Shown in pieces: positions 7,233 to 14,607 of a DNA stretch of 34,822 bases. The number at the start of each line of letters is the position of its first letter. Positions within the stretch are counted from its first letter, which is position 1. This DNA comes from Pseudomonas sp. MWU13-2100. GTDB taxonomy: Bacteria > Pseudomonadota > Gammaproteobacteria > Pseudomonadales > Pseudomonadaceae. The notes beneath the pieces are model-generated. The model had not been told where the DNA came from. It ran no database searches and worked only from the letters and a program-made list of their open reading frames with translations. Made by a program: the position numbers and the translations under genes. The DNA lies in the NCBI RefSeq assembly GCF_023242365.1, contig NZ_JALLIX010000057.1, forward strand, positions 1 through 34,822. Direction: 5' to 3'.

Positions 7233-8225
7233 ATGATCAAACAACAGCTTGCCCGTTTTAACCGTCTGGAACTCCTGGCCCAGGCCACGCCTCTGGAAAA
7301 GCTCGAACGTCTGTCGGCGTGGGTCGGCCGTGATATCTACATCAAGCGTGATGACCTGACGCCCCTGGCCCTGGGTGGCAACAAGCTGCGCAAGCTGGAA
7401 TACCTGGGCGCCGATGCCCTGGCGGTCGGCGCTGATACGCTGATCACCGCTGGCGCCATCCAGTCCAACCATGTGCGCCAGACCGCGGCCCTGGCGGCCC
7501 GTCTCGGGTTGGGTTGCGTGGCCTTGCTGGAAAACCCCATCGGCACCACGGACGCCAACTACCTGGGCAATGGCAACCGCCTGTTGCTCGATCTGTTCGA
7601 CGCCCGGGTCGAGCTGGTGGATAACCTGGACAACGCCGACGAGCAGTTGCAGGCCCTGGCCGAGCGCCTGCGCAGCAACGGCAAGAAGCCCTATCTGGTG
7701 CCGATCGGCGGCTCCAATGCCCTGGGTGCGCTGGGTTATGTGCGGGCCGGCTTCGAGCTGGCGGCGCAGATCGAAGACAGTGGGCTGGAATTTGCCGCGG
7801 TGGTGCTGGCTTCCGGTAGTGCCGGGACCCACAGCGGCCTGGGGCTGGCCTTGAGCGAAGCACTGCCGGGCTTGCCAGTGGTCGGCGTGACGGTGTCCCG
7901 TAGCGACGAGGCGCAGCGGCCGAAGGTGCAGGGTCTGGCCGAGCGCACGGCCGAGTTGCTGGGTGTGTCGCTGCCGGCCAGCTTCAAGGTCGAGCTCTGG
8001 GACGAGTATTTCGCGCCCCGTTATGGCGAGCCGAACGCCGGGACCCTGGCGGCGGTCAAGCTGCTGGCCAGCCAGGAAGGCATCCTGCTCGACCCGGTCT
8101 ACACCGGCAAGGCCATGGCCGGGCTGCTCGACGGCATCGGCCGCCAGCGTTTCGAAGATGGTCCGATCATCTTCCTGCACACCGGCGGGGCGCCGGCGTT
8201 GTTCGCCTACAATGCAATGCTGTAA
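7233..8225 (+). CDS. dcyD: D-cysteine desulfhydrase (PLP enzyme)
   Basis: The 330-residue enzyme converts D-cysteine to pyruvate, sulfide and ammonia. It belongs to the ACC deaminase/D-cysteine desulfhydrase group of fold-type II PLP enzymes. The PLP lysine is Lys51 in GGNKLRKLEY. The SNHVRQTA segment (near residue 78) and the phosphate-binding ASGSAGTHSG loop are present, and the C-terminal FLHTGGAPALFAY is characteristic. I start it at the ATG at 7233 rather than an in-frame TTG at 7173, because the latter falls on the promoter -35 and the MIKQQLARFNRLELL start matches the family. In enterobacteria this gene sits beside the cystine transporter, as here. It detoxifies D-cysteine and supplies sulfide, which the neighbouring serine acetyltransferase product can capture. 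Confidence 0.93.
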   Translation: MIKQQLARFNRLELLAQATPLEKLERLSAWVGRDIYIKRDDLTPLALGGNKLRKLEYLGADALAVGADTLITAGAIQSNHVRQTAALAARLGLGCVALLENPIGTTDANYLGNGNRLLLDLFDARVELVDNLDNADEQLQALAERLRSNGKKPYLVPIGGSNALGALGYVRAGFELAAQIEDSGLEFAAVVLASGSAGTHSGLGLALSEALPGLPVVGVTVSRSDEAQRPKVQGLAERTAELLGVSLPASFKVELWDEYFAPRYGEPNAGTLAAVKLLASQEGILLDPVYTGKAMAGLLDGIGRQRFEDGPIIFLHTGGAPALFAYNAML

Positions 8226-8230
8226 TCCGA

Positions 8231-8332
8231 GCTGTGGGAGCCCGGCATACCGGCGATGACGGCCGGATGATCGCGGCAAGGCTTGCGGGCCTCATCGCTG
8301 CGATGCGGCGTCCCGACAAGCCAGCTCCTACA
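8231..8332. repeat. REP-type inverted element, second family
   Basis: An arm GCTGTGGGAGCCCGGCATAC at 8231 is followed by a partner ending AAGCCAGCTCCTACAG at 8332, with GCGAT/ATCGC inner segments. It resembles the element at 17229-17300 rather than the GCGGAGCTTGCCC family. It immediately follows dcyD and may serve as its 3' end. Confidence 0.6.
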
Positions 8333-8373
8333 GGGGGCCAAGGGGGGCACGACATCAATTGGGGTGTCAGCAG

Positions 8374-8438
8374 GTAATAAAATAGAATATACAAATAGTT
8401 TTTTATTATTTTATAGAATATTAAACGCTCGCTATAGT
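8374..8438 (+). promoter_or_regulatory. AT-rich control region of the tcy operon
   Basis: An AT-rich stretch (8374-8425) in otherwise GC-rich DNA contains two similar blocks, ATAGAATATAC and ATAGAATATTA. It is followed by a -10-like TATAGT at 8433-8438 with only a poor -35, as expected of an activator-dependent promoter. CysB is the expected activator for cystine uptake. GAATATTAAA at 8416-8425 recurs before lsfA, and its complement before the tauA remnant. CysB binding is inference. From 8439 to 8553 is a leader with no other feature seen. Confidence 0.55.
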
Positions 8439-8553
8439 CGCGGCGCAGGCGATTTGGCGCGAGACGCCAGCGCCGCTTTAAGGCAGGATTGACGCTGCTC
8501 TTCAGCGCGTCAGATTCGCGTTCCCACCCATAAGAACACACACGGGGCTCGTC

Positions 8554-9351
8554 ATGAATATTTCCGCATTTCGCAAGCGTCTGCTGGTCGGCAGCCTGGG
8601 GTTGGTACTCGGTGCCGGCATGCTCGGCCAGGCCTTTGCCGGTGAGCAACTGGACAACATCAAGAAGGCCGGCGTCATCAACGTCGGCCTGGAAGGCACC
8701 TACCCGCCGTTCAGCTTCGTCGGTGCCGACGGCAAGCTGGCCGGCTTCGAAGTCGAATTCTCCGAAGCCCTGGCGAAAAAGCTCGGGGTGAAGGTCAAGC
8801 TGCAACCGACCAAGTGGGACGGGATTCTCGCCGCCCTGGAGTCCAAGCGCCTGGACGCGGTAATCAACCAGGTGACCATCTCCGAAGAGCGCAAGAAGAA
8901 GTATGACTTCTCCGAGCCTTATACCGTTTCCGGTATCCAGGCCCTGGTGCAGAAGAAGGACGCCGACAAGTTCAAGACCGCCCAGGATCTGGCGGGCCAC
9001 AAGGTCGGTGTCGGCCTGGGCACCAACTATGAACAATGGCTCAAGGACAATGTGCCGAAAGCCGTTATCAAGACCTACGACGATGATCCGACCAAGTATC
9101 AGGACCTGCGTGTAGGCCGTATCGACGCGATTCTGGTGGACCGCCTGGCGGCCTTCGAACTGATCAAGAAAACCAATGACACCCTGGTCGTCTCCGGTGA
9201 GCCGTTCTCCCGCCAGGAAGCCGGTATCGCCCTGCGCAAAGGCGAACCCGAGTTGCTGGCCGCGGTGAACAAGGCCATCGACGAACTGCGCGCCGACGGC
9301 ACCTTGAAGAAGCTGTCGGAAAAGTACTTCAACGCTGACGTCACTCAATAA
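8554..9351 (+). CDS. tcyJ: Cystine ABC transporter substrate-binding protein
   Basis: This is a 265-residue periplasmic solute-binding protein of the amino-acid (SBP_bac_3) family. The signal peptide covers residues 1-29 (charged RKR, hydrophobic LLVGSLGLVLGAGMLG), with likely cleavage after AFA before GEQLDNI. The ligand-pocket motifs GTYPPFSF, GFEVEFSEALAKKLGV and DFSEPY are typical of FliY/TcyJ. It delivers L-cystine (possibly D-cystine and related sulfur compounds) to the permease encoded next. It is the first gene of the tcyJLN operon and its stop codon overlaps the next start by one base. The upstream AT-rich region suggests induction on sulfur limitation. The family is firm; cystine as substrate rests on context with dcyD. 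Confidence 0.9.
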   Translation: MNISAFRKRLLVGSLGLVLGAGMLGQAFAGEQLDNIKKAGVINVGLEGTYPPFSFVGADGKLAGFEVEFSEALAKKLGVKVKLQPTKWDGILAALESKRLDAVINQVTISEERKKKYDFSEPYTVSGIQALVQKKDADKFKTAQDLAGHKVGVGLGTNYEQWLKDNVPKAVIKTYDDDPTKYQDLRVGRIDAILVDRLAAFELIKKTNDTLVVSGEPFSRQEAGIALRKGEPELLAAVNKAIDELRADGTLKKLSEKYFNADVTQ

Positions 9352-10016
9352 TGGAAGCAGCTTTTCAGCTTGCGTTGGACTCCGCGCCCTTTCTGCTCCA
9401 GGGCGCGTACTACACGGTCATCCTCAGCCTGGGTGGAATGTTCTTCGGTTTGCTGCTGGGCTTCGGCCTGGCCTTGATGCGCCTTTCGCGCTTCAAGACG
9501 GTGAGCTGGATTGCCAGGGTCTATGTGTCGTTCTTTCGCGGCACACCCCTGCTGGTCCAGCTGTTCGTGATCTATTACGGACTGCCGCAGATGGGCATCG
9601 AGCTGGACCCGCTGCCCGCCGCGTTGATCGGTTTCTCACTGAACATGGCGGCCTACGCCTGTGAAATCCTGCGGGCCGCCATCAGCTCCATCGAGCGTGG
9701 TCAGTGGGAAGCGGCGGCGAGCATCGGCATGTCACGGGCGCAGACCCTGCGCCGGGCGATCCTGCCGCAAGCCGCGCGCACGGCTTTGCCGCCGTTGGGC
9801 AACAGTTTCATTTCCCTGGTCAAGGACACGGCGCTGGCCGCGACCATCCAGGTCCCGGAACTGTTCCGCCAGGCCCAGCTGATTACTGCCCGGACCTTTG
9901 AAATTTTCACCATGTATCTTGCCGCCGCCCTGATCTACTGGGTCCTTGCCAGCCTGCTCGCGCACTTGCAGAACCGTCTGGAAGAGCGGGTCAATCGGCA
10001 TGACCAGGAGTCTTGA
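9351..10016 (+). CDS. tcyL: Cystine ABC transporter permease
   Basis: This 221-residue inner-membrane permease belongs to the His/Glu/Gln/Arg (HEQRo) family and has about five helices. The EAA loop that docks the ATPase is EAAASIGMSRAQTLRRAILP, centred near residue 140. The SFFRGTPLLVQLFVIYYGLP segment is diagnostic of this family. Its ATG overlaps the tcyJ stop in TAATG, which suggests translational coupling. Four bases separate its stop from the ATPase gene. A single permease gene implies a homodimeric channel, as for E. coli TcyL (YecS). Confidence 0.92.
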   Translation: MEAAFQLALDSAPFLLQGAYYTVILSLGGMFFGLLLGFGLALMRLSRFKTVSWIARVYVSFFRGTPLLVQLFVIYYGLPQMGIELDPLPAALIGFSLNMAAYACEILRAAISSIERGQWEAAASIGMSRAQTLRRAILPQAARTALPPLGNSFISLVKDTALAATIQVPELFRQAQLITARTFEIFTMYLAAALIYWVLASLLAHLQNRLEERVNRHDQES

Positions 10017-10020
10017 CAGC

Positions 10021-10770
10021 ATGATTGTGGTTGAAAAACTGACCAAGCAATTCAAAGGGCAGACCGTGCTCAACGGCATCGACCTGACAGTCGAGGCCGG
10101 CGAGGTGATCGCTATCATCGGTCCCAGCGGTTCCGGCAAGACCACCTTCCTGCGTTGCCTGAACTTCCTCGAGGAACCCACCAGCGGCCGGATCAAGGTC
10201 GGCGACATCGAAATCGATGGCAGCCGTCCGCTGAATCAGCAGCTGGGCCTGGTGCGCAAGCTGCGCCAGCAGGTCGGCTTTGTGTTCCAGAACTTCAACC
10301 TGTTCCCCCACCGCACGGCGCTGGAGAACGTCATCGAAGGCCCGCTGGTGGTCAAGAAGACCCCGCGTGACCAGGCGTTGGTCCTGGGCCGCAAGCTGCT
10401 GGCCAAGGTCGGCCTGGCGGGCAAGGAAGATGCCTATCCACGCCGGCTTTCCGGGGGGCAGCAACAACGGGTGGCGATTGCCCGGGCGCTGGCGATGGAG
10501 CCGCAGGTGATCCTGTTCGACGAGCCGACCTCGGCCCTCGACCCGGAGCTGGTGGGTGAAGTGCTGGCGACCATTCGTGGCTTGGCCGAAGAAAAACGCA
10601 CCATGGTCATCGTCACCCACGAAATGAGCTTTGCCCGGGATGTGGCCAATCGGGTGATCTTTTTCGACAAGGGCGTGATCGTCGAACAAGGTGAAGCCAA
10701 GGCGTTGTTTGCCAATCCCAAGGAAGAGCGTACCCGGCAGTTTCTCAGTAAGTTTCTCGGTAATACGTAG
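10021..10770 (+). CDS. tcyN: Cystine ABC transporter ATP-binding protein
   Basis: The 249-residue ATPase energises cystine import. Walker A is GPSGSGKTT at residues 34-42, the signature is LSGGQQQRVAIARAL, Walker B is VILFDEPTSALD and the switch histidine is in VIVTHEM. The ATG at 10021 is preferred over in-frame starts inside tcyL because GGAG lies at 10007-10010. It is the last gene of the operon and is followed by a hairpin. Length and motifs are normal for polar amino-acid ATPases. Confidence 0.93.
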   Translation: MIVVEKLTKQFKGQTVLNGIDLTVEAGEVIAIIGPSGSGKTTFLRCLNFLEEPTSGRIKVGDIEIDGSRPLNQQLGLVRKLRQQVGFVFQNFNLFPHRTALENVIEGPLVVKKTPRDQALVLGRKLLAKVGLAGKEDAYPRRLSGGQQQRVAIARALAMEPQVILFDEPTSALDPELVGEVLATIRGLAEEKRTMVIVTHEMSFARDVANRVIFFDKGVIVEQGEAKALFANPKEERTRQFLSKFLGNT

Positions 10771-10792
10771 GACACTTCTTGACTGAATAAAG

Positions 10793-10821
10793 CGTACTCA
10801 GGGAATGAGTACGACGGTTTT
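10793..10821 (+). terminator. Probable terminator of the tcy operon
   Basis: CGTACTC (10793-10799) and GAGTACG (10807-10813) form a perfect seven-base stem with a seven-base loop. A short GGTTTT run follows. It lies 22 bases after the tcyN stop. Confidence 0.55.
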
Positions 10822-11181
10822 GAACAGTGGTTTTAGCGCGTGCCCGATTATAATTCTCTACTACCGCCTTTCCCCGGCTTCTTCTTTCACACTGACGACT
10901 GCGAAAGTAGGAAGTCTCCGAATTCCCGGGCGATCCCCGCCATGATCGCTTAATGGCTTGACTCCTTCCCGGCAAAACTCTTAGCTGCACTTCACAACCT
11001 GCACGACGTTATCAGGACTGTATGCACCTTTCGGCCAACTGTTCGCCGGACTGCGCGTGCGCCTTCCAGAATGTTCGACGGTAAGGACGCCTATTGAGGT
11101 TCAAGGACAACGGTTGTTCATGCGGCCCAGGCCCGCGCCTGCACGTTGGACTTTTCGTCACCCTACAAAAAGGATTTTTGC
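10822..11181. other. Gap without recognised gene
   Basis: About 360 bases separate the tcy hairpin from the unknown gene at 11182. No ORF with a ribosome site, REP element or clear promoter pair was recognised on either strand. It presumably holds the promoter and a leader of the downstream gene. The sequence AAAAAGGA at 11167-11174 is that gene's ribosome site. Confidence 0.4.
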
Positions 11182-11937
11182 ATGACTCATTTTCAGGAAA
11201 CCCTGCGGCTGGCCCCGCCTGTCGTCCCCCAGGCCCATGGGCGTGGTATTGGCCTGTTGGCCGCCGCGCAGTTGTCGATTGTCATCCGGCCTTATGTCGG
11301 CATGGATGAGGGCGACCTGATCGAGTTGTTCTGGGACGGTTGTTATGTCACGGCCCGGCAGGTGTCGGCGAGCGATGTCGGCCAGTCGCTGAGTTTGCGG
11401 GTGCCGGAGAGCTTTGTGCTGGACGGGGTGGCGCGGGTTCACTACCGGGTCCTGCGGGTGGGCAGTGCCGCTGTCTGTTCGGGGCGGTTGCAGGTGTCGG
11501 TCAAGCTCGCTTGCCCGGGTGGTCAGCCCTTCGGTGAAGAAAACCAGGGGTTGGCGCCGCTGATCATTCCCGCGCCGATCCAGCGCTACGGGGTCAACCC
11601 CAGCCAGATGCGCCGGGGCGTGCCGCTGACCCTGGCGCCTTATTTGAACATGGCCGCCGAAGACGAAATCACCCTGCTCTGGGGCGATGTGCGCCTTGAC
11701 CTGCCCAAGCTCGCCGGTGAGGACATCGGCAAGCCGGTCAGGGTCTTCGTGCCACCGACGGTCATCCAGGAAGCCGGTGAAGACAGTGGCCTGGACCTGA
11801 CCTACTGCGTGATCGACCGCGTCGGCAACAACTCCCGTTGGGCGCCGGCACGGCGGCTCAGGGTCGGCACTGCCCGGCATTACATCAGGGCCCCGCGCCC
11901 GGTTTTCCGCAAACTCGTCCAGCCCTGCCGGGGCTGA
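11182..11937 (+). CDS. Unknown protein with two tandem beta-rich modules
   Basis: I do not recognise a named family for this 251-residue protein. It shows two copies of a module of about 80 residues. The first starts near IVIRPYVGMDEGDLIELFWDG and ends VHYRVLRVG. The second starts LTLAPYLNMAAEDEITLLWGD and ends LTYCVIDRVGNNS. Matching positions are the PY-x-x-M, the acidic D/E before a hydrophobic strand and W, the DVGQSL/DIGKPV turn, the V-P-x-x-x-V strand and the final Y-x-V/C-I. Alternating strands suggest an Ig-like or similar beta-sandwich, of the kind found repeated in large pseudomonad proteins. No signal peptide is evident, so it may be cytosolic or exported by another route. AAAAAGGA supports the ATG at 11182 over an in-frame TTG at 11146. 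It lies between two sulfur operons, but no link to sulfur is shown. Confidence 0.75.
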   Translation: MTHFQETLRLAPPVVPQAHGRGIGLLAAAQLSIVIRPYVGMDEGDLIELFWDGCYVTARQVSASDVGQSLSLRVPESFVLDGVARVHYRVLRVGSAAVCSGRLQVSVKLACPGGQPFGEENQGLAPLIIPAPIQRYGVNPSQMRRGVPLTLAPYLNMAAEDEITLLWGDVRLDLPKLAGEDIGKPVRVFVPPTVIQEAGEDSGLDLTYCVIDRVGNNSRWAPARRLRVGTARHYIRAPRPVFRKLVQPCRG

Positions 11938-11950
11938 GAGGCTGATCTTC

Positions 11951-12059
11951 TATGTATATTCCAAAAAGTTAGTTTATTTAATTTTTATACATGCTTAGGG
12001 TATATGTACCGGACCACCGGACTTATTTGATTTCGCTGGCGTCGCGCTTTCGCGACGCC
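11951..12059 (+). promoter_or_regulatory. AT-rich promoter region and leader hairpin of the sfnB-like operon
   Basis: The stretch 11951-12005 is strongly AT-rich, with TTTATTTAATTTTTATAC and GGTATATG, and stands out from its surroundings. It probably holds the promoter and activator site for the downstream sulfur genes. At 12038-12059, GGCGTCGCG and CGCGACGCC form a perfect nine-base hairpin with loop CTTT in what would be the leader. No U-run follows, so it is not a standard terminator. Confidence 0.5.
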
Positions 12060-12148
12060 TCCAAAGAGAGATGAGGACGGTATGGTCAGGAACACAATCA
12101 CCCTTGTGCGGATCGCCTGGGCATTGCGCACGCCACGGAGTGGCGTTG

Positions 12149-13390
12149 ATGTCTAACTTGCATGAAGCACAGGTCCAGAGCGACCTGGATATTGCCCCGC
12201 TGCTGCTGCCGGCGCGAGTGCTGCGCAACGACGCCGAAGCGCTGCAGGCCGCCCGTGAGCTGGCCGAGGCGGCTCGTTTGCAGGCCGCGCGCCGCGACCG
12301 TCAGCGCAAGCTGCCCTGGGCCGAGATCGAGCAGTTCACCCGCAGCGGCCTGGGCAGCATCACGATTCCCCTTGAGTACGGCGGTCCGCAGGTTTCATTT
12401 GTCACCGTGGTCGAGGTTTTCGCGATCATTTCCGCCGCCGATCCGGCGCTCGGGCAGATTCCGCAGAACCAGTTCGGCATTCTTCAGTTGCTGCTGGGCA
12501 CCGCCACCGAACGCCAGAAAAAGCAGCTGTTCCAGAGCGTGCTGGAAGGCTGGCGCATCGGCAACGCGGGGCCTGAGCGCGCTACAAAAAACACCCTGGA
12601 ACTCCAGACCCGGATCACTGCCGACGGTGACGGGTTTGTCATCAGCGGCCAGAAGTTCTATTCCACCGGCGCCCTGTTTGCCCACTGGGTGGCGGTCAAG
12701 GCGATCAACGACGAAGGGCGCCAGGTCATGGCCTTCGTCCGGCGTGGTACGCCGGGCTTGCGCATCGTCGACGACTGGTCGGGTTTTGGCCAGCGCACCA
12801 CCGCCAGTGGCACTGTGTTGCTGAACCAGGTGCGGGTGGAAGCGCAAGACGTGGTGGACAACTGGCGCCAGGGCGAGGTGCCGAATATCCAGGGCGCGTT
12901 CTCGCAACTGATCCAGGCCGCCATCGACGCGGGCATCGCCCGTGGCGCCATCGACGACAGCATCGCCTTTGTCCGTGAACGTTCGCGGCCCTGGGTCGAT
13001 GCCAAGGTCGAGCGCGCCAGTGACGATCTCTACGTGATTGCCGATATCGGCAAATTGAAAATCGAACTGCACGCCGCCGAGGCGCTGTTGCGCAAGGCCG
13101 GGCAAGTGCTTGACCAGGTCAGCGCCAGGCCGGTGGATGCGGCCTCTGCTGCGCGGGCCTCGATTGCCGTGGCCGAGGCCAAGGTCCTCACCACCGAAAT
13201 CGCCCTGCTCGCCAGCGAGAAGCTGTTCGAGCTGGCCGGCAGCCGCGCCACCCTGGCCGAATTCAACCTCGACCGGCACTGGCGCAACGCCCGGGTACAC
13301 ACCCTGCACGACCCGGTGCGCTGGAAATATCACGCCGTGGGCGCCTATCACCTGAACGGCAGTTTGCCGGCCCGGCATTCCTGGATTTGA
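12149..13390 (+). CDS. SfnB-family sulfur acquisition oxidoreductase, copy 1
   Basis: The 413-residue protein has the acyl-CoA dehydrogenase fold of the SfnB/DszC group. These are flavin-dependent oxygenases or oxidoreductases that act in sulfur scavenging from sulfones, sulfides or related compounds. The N-terminal helical part includes LPWAEIEQFTRSGLGSITIP and PLEYGGPQVS. The middle beta domain carries GQKFYSTGALFAHW and DDWSGFGQRTTASGTVLL. The C-terminal helical domain ends HTLHDPVRWKYHAVGAYHLN. The ATG at 12149 lies eight bases after GGAG; an in-frame ATG at 12071 would add 26 residues of unlike composition. It is followed by a paralogue 23 bases on and then by a DszA-like gene. FMNH2 would have to come from a separate reductase, for example SsuE at 22193. 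The family is clear; the substrate is unknown. Confidence 0.87.
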   Translation: MSNLHEAQVQSDLDIAPLLLPARVLRNDAEALQAARELAEAARLQAARRDRQRKLPWAEIEQFTRSGLGSITIPLEYGGPQVSFVTVVEVFAIISAADPALGQIPQNQFGILQLLLGTATERQKKQLFQSVLEGWRIGNAGPERATKNTLELQTRITADGDGFVISGQKFYSTGALFAHWVAVKAINDEGRQVMAFVRRGTPGLRIVDDWSGFGQRTTASGTVLLNQVRVEAQDVVDNWRQGEVPNIQGAFSQLIQAAIDAGIARGAIDDSIAFVRERSRPWVDAKVERASDDLYVIADIGKLKIELHAAEALLRKAGQVLDQVSARPVDAASAARASIAVAEAKVLTTEIALLASEKLFELAGSRATLAEFNLDRHWRNARVHTLHDPVRWKYHAVGAYHLNGSLPARHSWI

Positions 13391-13413
13391 CGACCAGACC
13401 TCTGGAGAAACAC

Positions 13414-14607
13414 ATGACTATTTCTCACCACGTCGCCGTCATCAGCAGCGACGAGCAAGCCCTGATCGTGGCCAGCGACCTGGCCGAAGACTTCAAGCGC
13501 GACAGCATCCTGCGCGACCGCGAACGGCGTCTGCCACTGGCGGAACTGGAGGTGTTTTCCCGCTCCGGCCTCTGGGGCATCAGCGTGCCGAAAGCCTACG
13601 GCGGTGCCGGTGTGTCCAACGTGACCCTGGCCAAGGTCACGCAACTGATCGCCGAGGCCGATGCGTCCCTGGGACAGATTCCACAGAACCATTTCTATGC
13701 CCTGGAAGTGCTGCGGGTCAACGGCAGCGAGGCGCAGAAACAACGCCTGTATGCCGAAGTTCTGGCCGGTCGGCGTTTCGGCAATGCCCTGGCCGAACTG
13801 GGCACCAAGACCGCCCACGACCGTGTCACCAGCCTGCGTCGGGACGGCGACGGCTATCGCATCAACGGCCGCAAGTTCTACGCCACGGGAGCCTTGTATG
13901 CCCAGCGCATTCCGACCTCGGTGGTGGATGAGCAGGGTGTCCAGCAGTTGGCTTTCGTGCCGCGTGACAGTATCGGCCTGAACGTGATCGACGACTGGAG
14001 CGGTTTTGGCCAGCGCACCACCGGCAGCGGTTCGGTGGTGTTCGAGGACGTGTATGTCGCCGCCGAAGACGTGATCCCTTTTCAAACGGCCTTCGAACGT
14101 CCGACCCCGGTCGGCCCGCTGGCGCAGATCCTCCATGCGGCCATCGACACCGGCATTGCCCACGCCGCCTATGAAGACACCCTGCATTTTGTCCGCACCC
14201 GCACGCGTCCCTGGATCGATGCCGGCAGCGACAAGGCCACTGAAGATCCGTTGACCCTCAAGAGCGTCGGCCACCTGAGCATTCGCCTGCACGCCGCCGA
14301 GGCCTTGCTGGAGCGGGCCGGCGAATACCTCGACCGGGCCCAGGCCGAGACCAATGCCGAGAGCGTGGCGGCGGCCTCGATTGCCGTCGCCGAAGCGCGG
14401 GCCATCAGCAGCGAAATCTCCCTGGCCGCCGGCAGCAGCCTGTTCGAACTGGCCGGCAGCCAGGCGACCCTGGCCGAGCACGGGCTCGACCGTCACTGGC
14501 GCAATGCGCGGGTACACACCCTGCACGACCCGGTGCGCTGGAAATATCACGCGGTGGGCAATTACTACCTCAACGCGCAAAACCCGCCGCTGCGGGGGAC
14601 CCTCTGA
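13414..14607 (+). CDS. SfnB-family sulfur acquisition oxidoreductase, copy 2
   Basis: The 397-residue paralogue of the preceding gene shares the same blocks in the same order: LPLAELEVFSRSGLWGISVP, GRKFYATGALYAQ, DDWSGFGQRTTGSGSVVFED and HTLHDPVRWKYHAVGNYYLN. A 44-base segment near the 3' end is identical to copy 1 (13292-13335 and 14509-14552), consistent with duplication or gene conversion under strong constraint. GGAG at 13404-13407 fixes the ATG at 13414. Its stop overlaps the start of the DszA-like gene by one base, so the two are probably translated in a coupled way. It may accept a different substrate from copy 1 or form a mixed tetramer with it; both ideas are inference. Confidence 0.87.
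   Translation: MTISHHVAVISSDEQALIVASDLAEDFKRDSILRDRERRLPLAELEVFSRSGLWGISVPKAYGGAGVSNVTLAKVTQLIAEADASLGQIPQNHFYALEVLRVNGSEAQKQRLYAEVLAGRRFGNALAELGTKTAHDRVTSLRRDGDGYRINGRKFYATGALYAQRIPTSVVDEQGVQQLAFVPRDSIGLNVIDDWSGFGQRTTGSGSVVFEDVYVAAEDVIPFQTAFERPTPVGPLAQILHAAIDTGIAHAAYEDTLHFVRTRTRPWIDAGSDKATEDPLTLKSVGHLSIRLHAAEALLERAGEYLDRAQAETNAESVAAASIAVAEARAISSEISLAAGSSLFELAGSQATLAEHGLDRHWRNARVHTLHDPVRWKYHAVGNYYLNAQNPPLRGTL

Noticed and set aside
7143..8279. Long minus-strand open frame opposite dcyD
   Set aside because: No recognisable domain, and it covers the dcyD promoter and coding region. It is a shadow of high-GC codon bias.
10745..10990. Minus-strand 81-codon frame after tcyN
   Set aside because: It has no ribosome site or recognisable motif, and it overlaps the tcy operon end and its hairpin.
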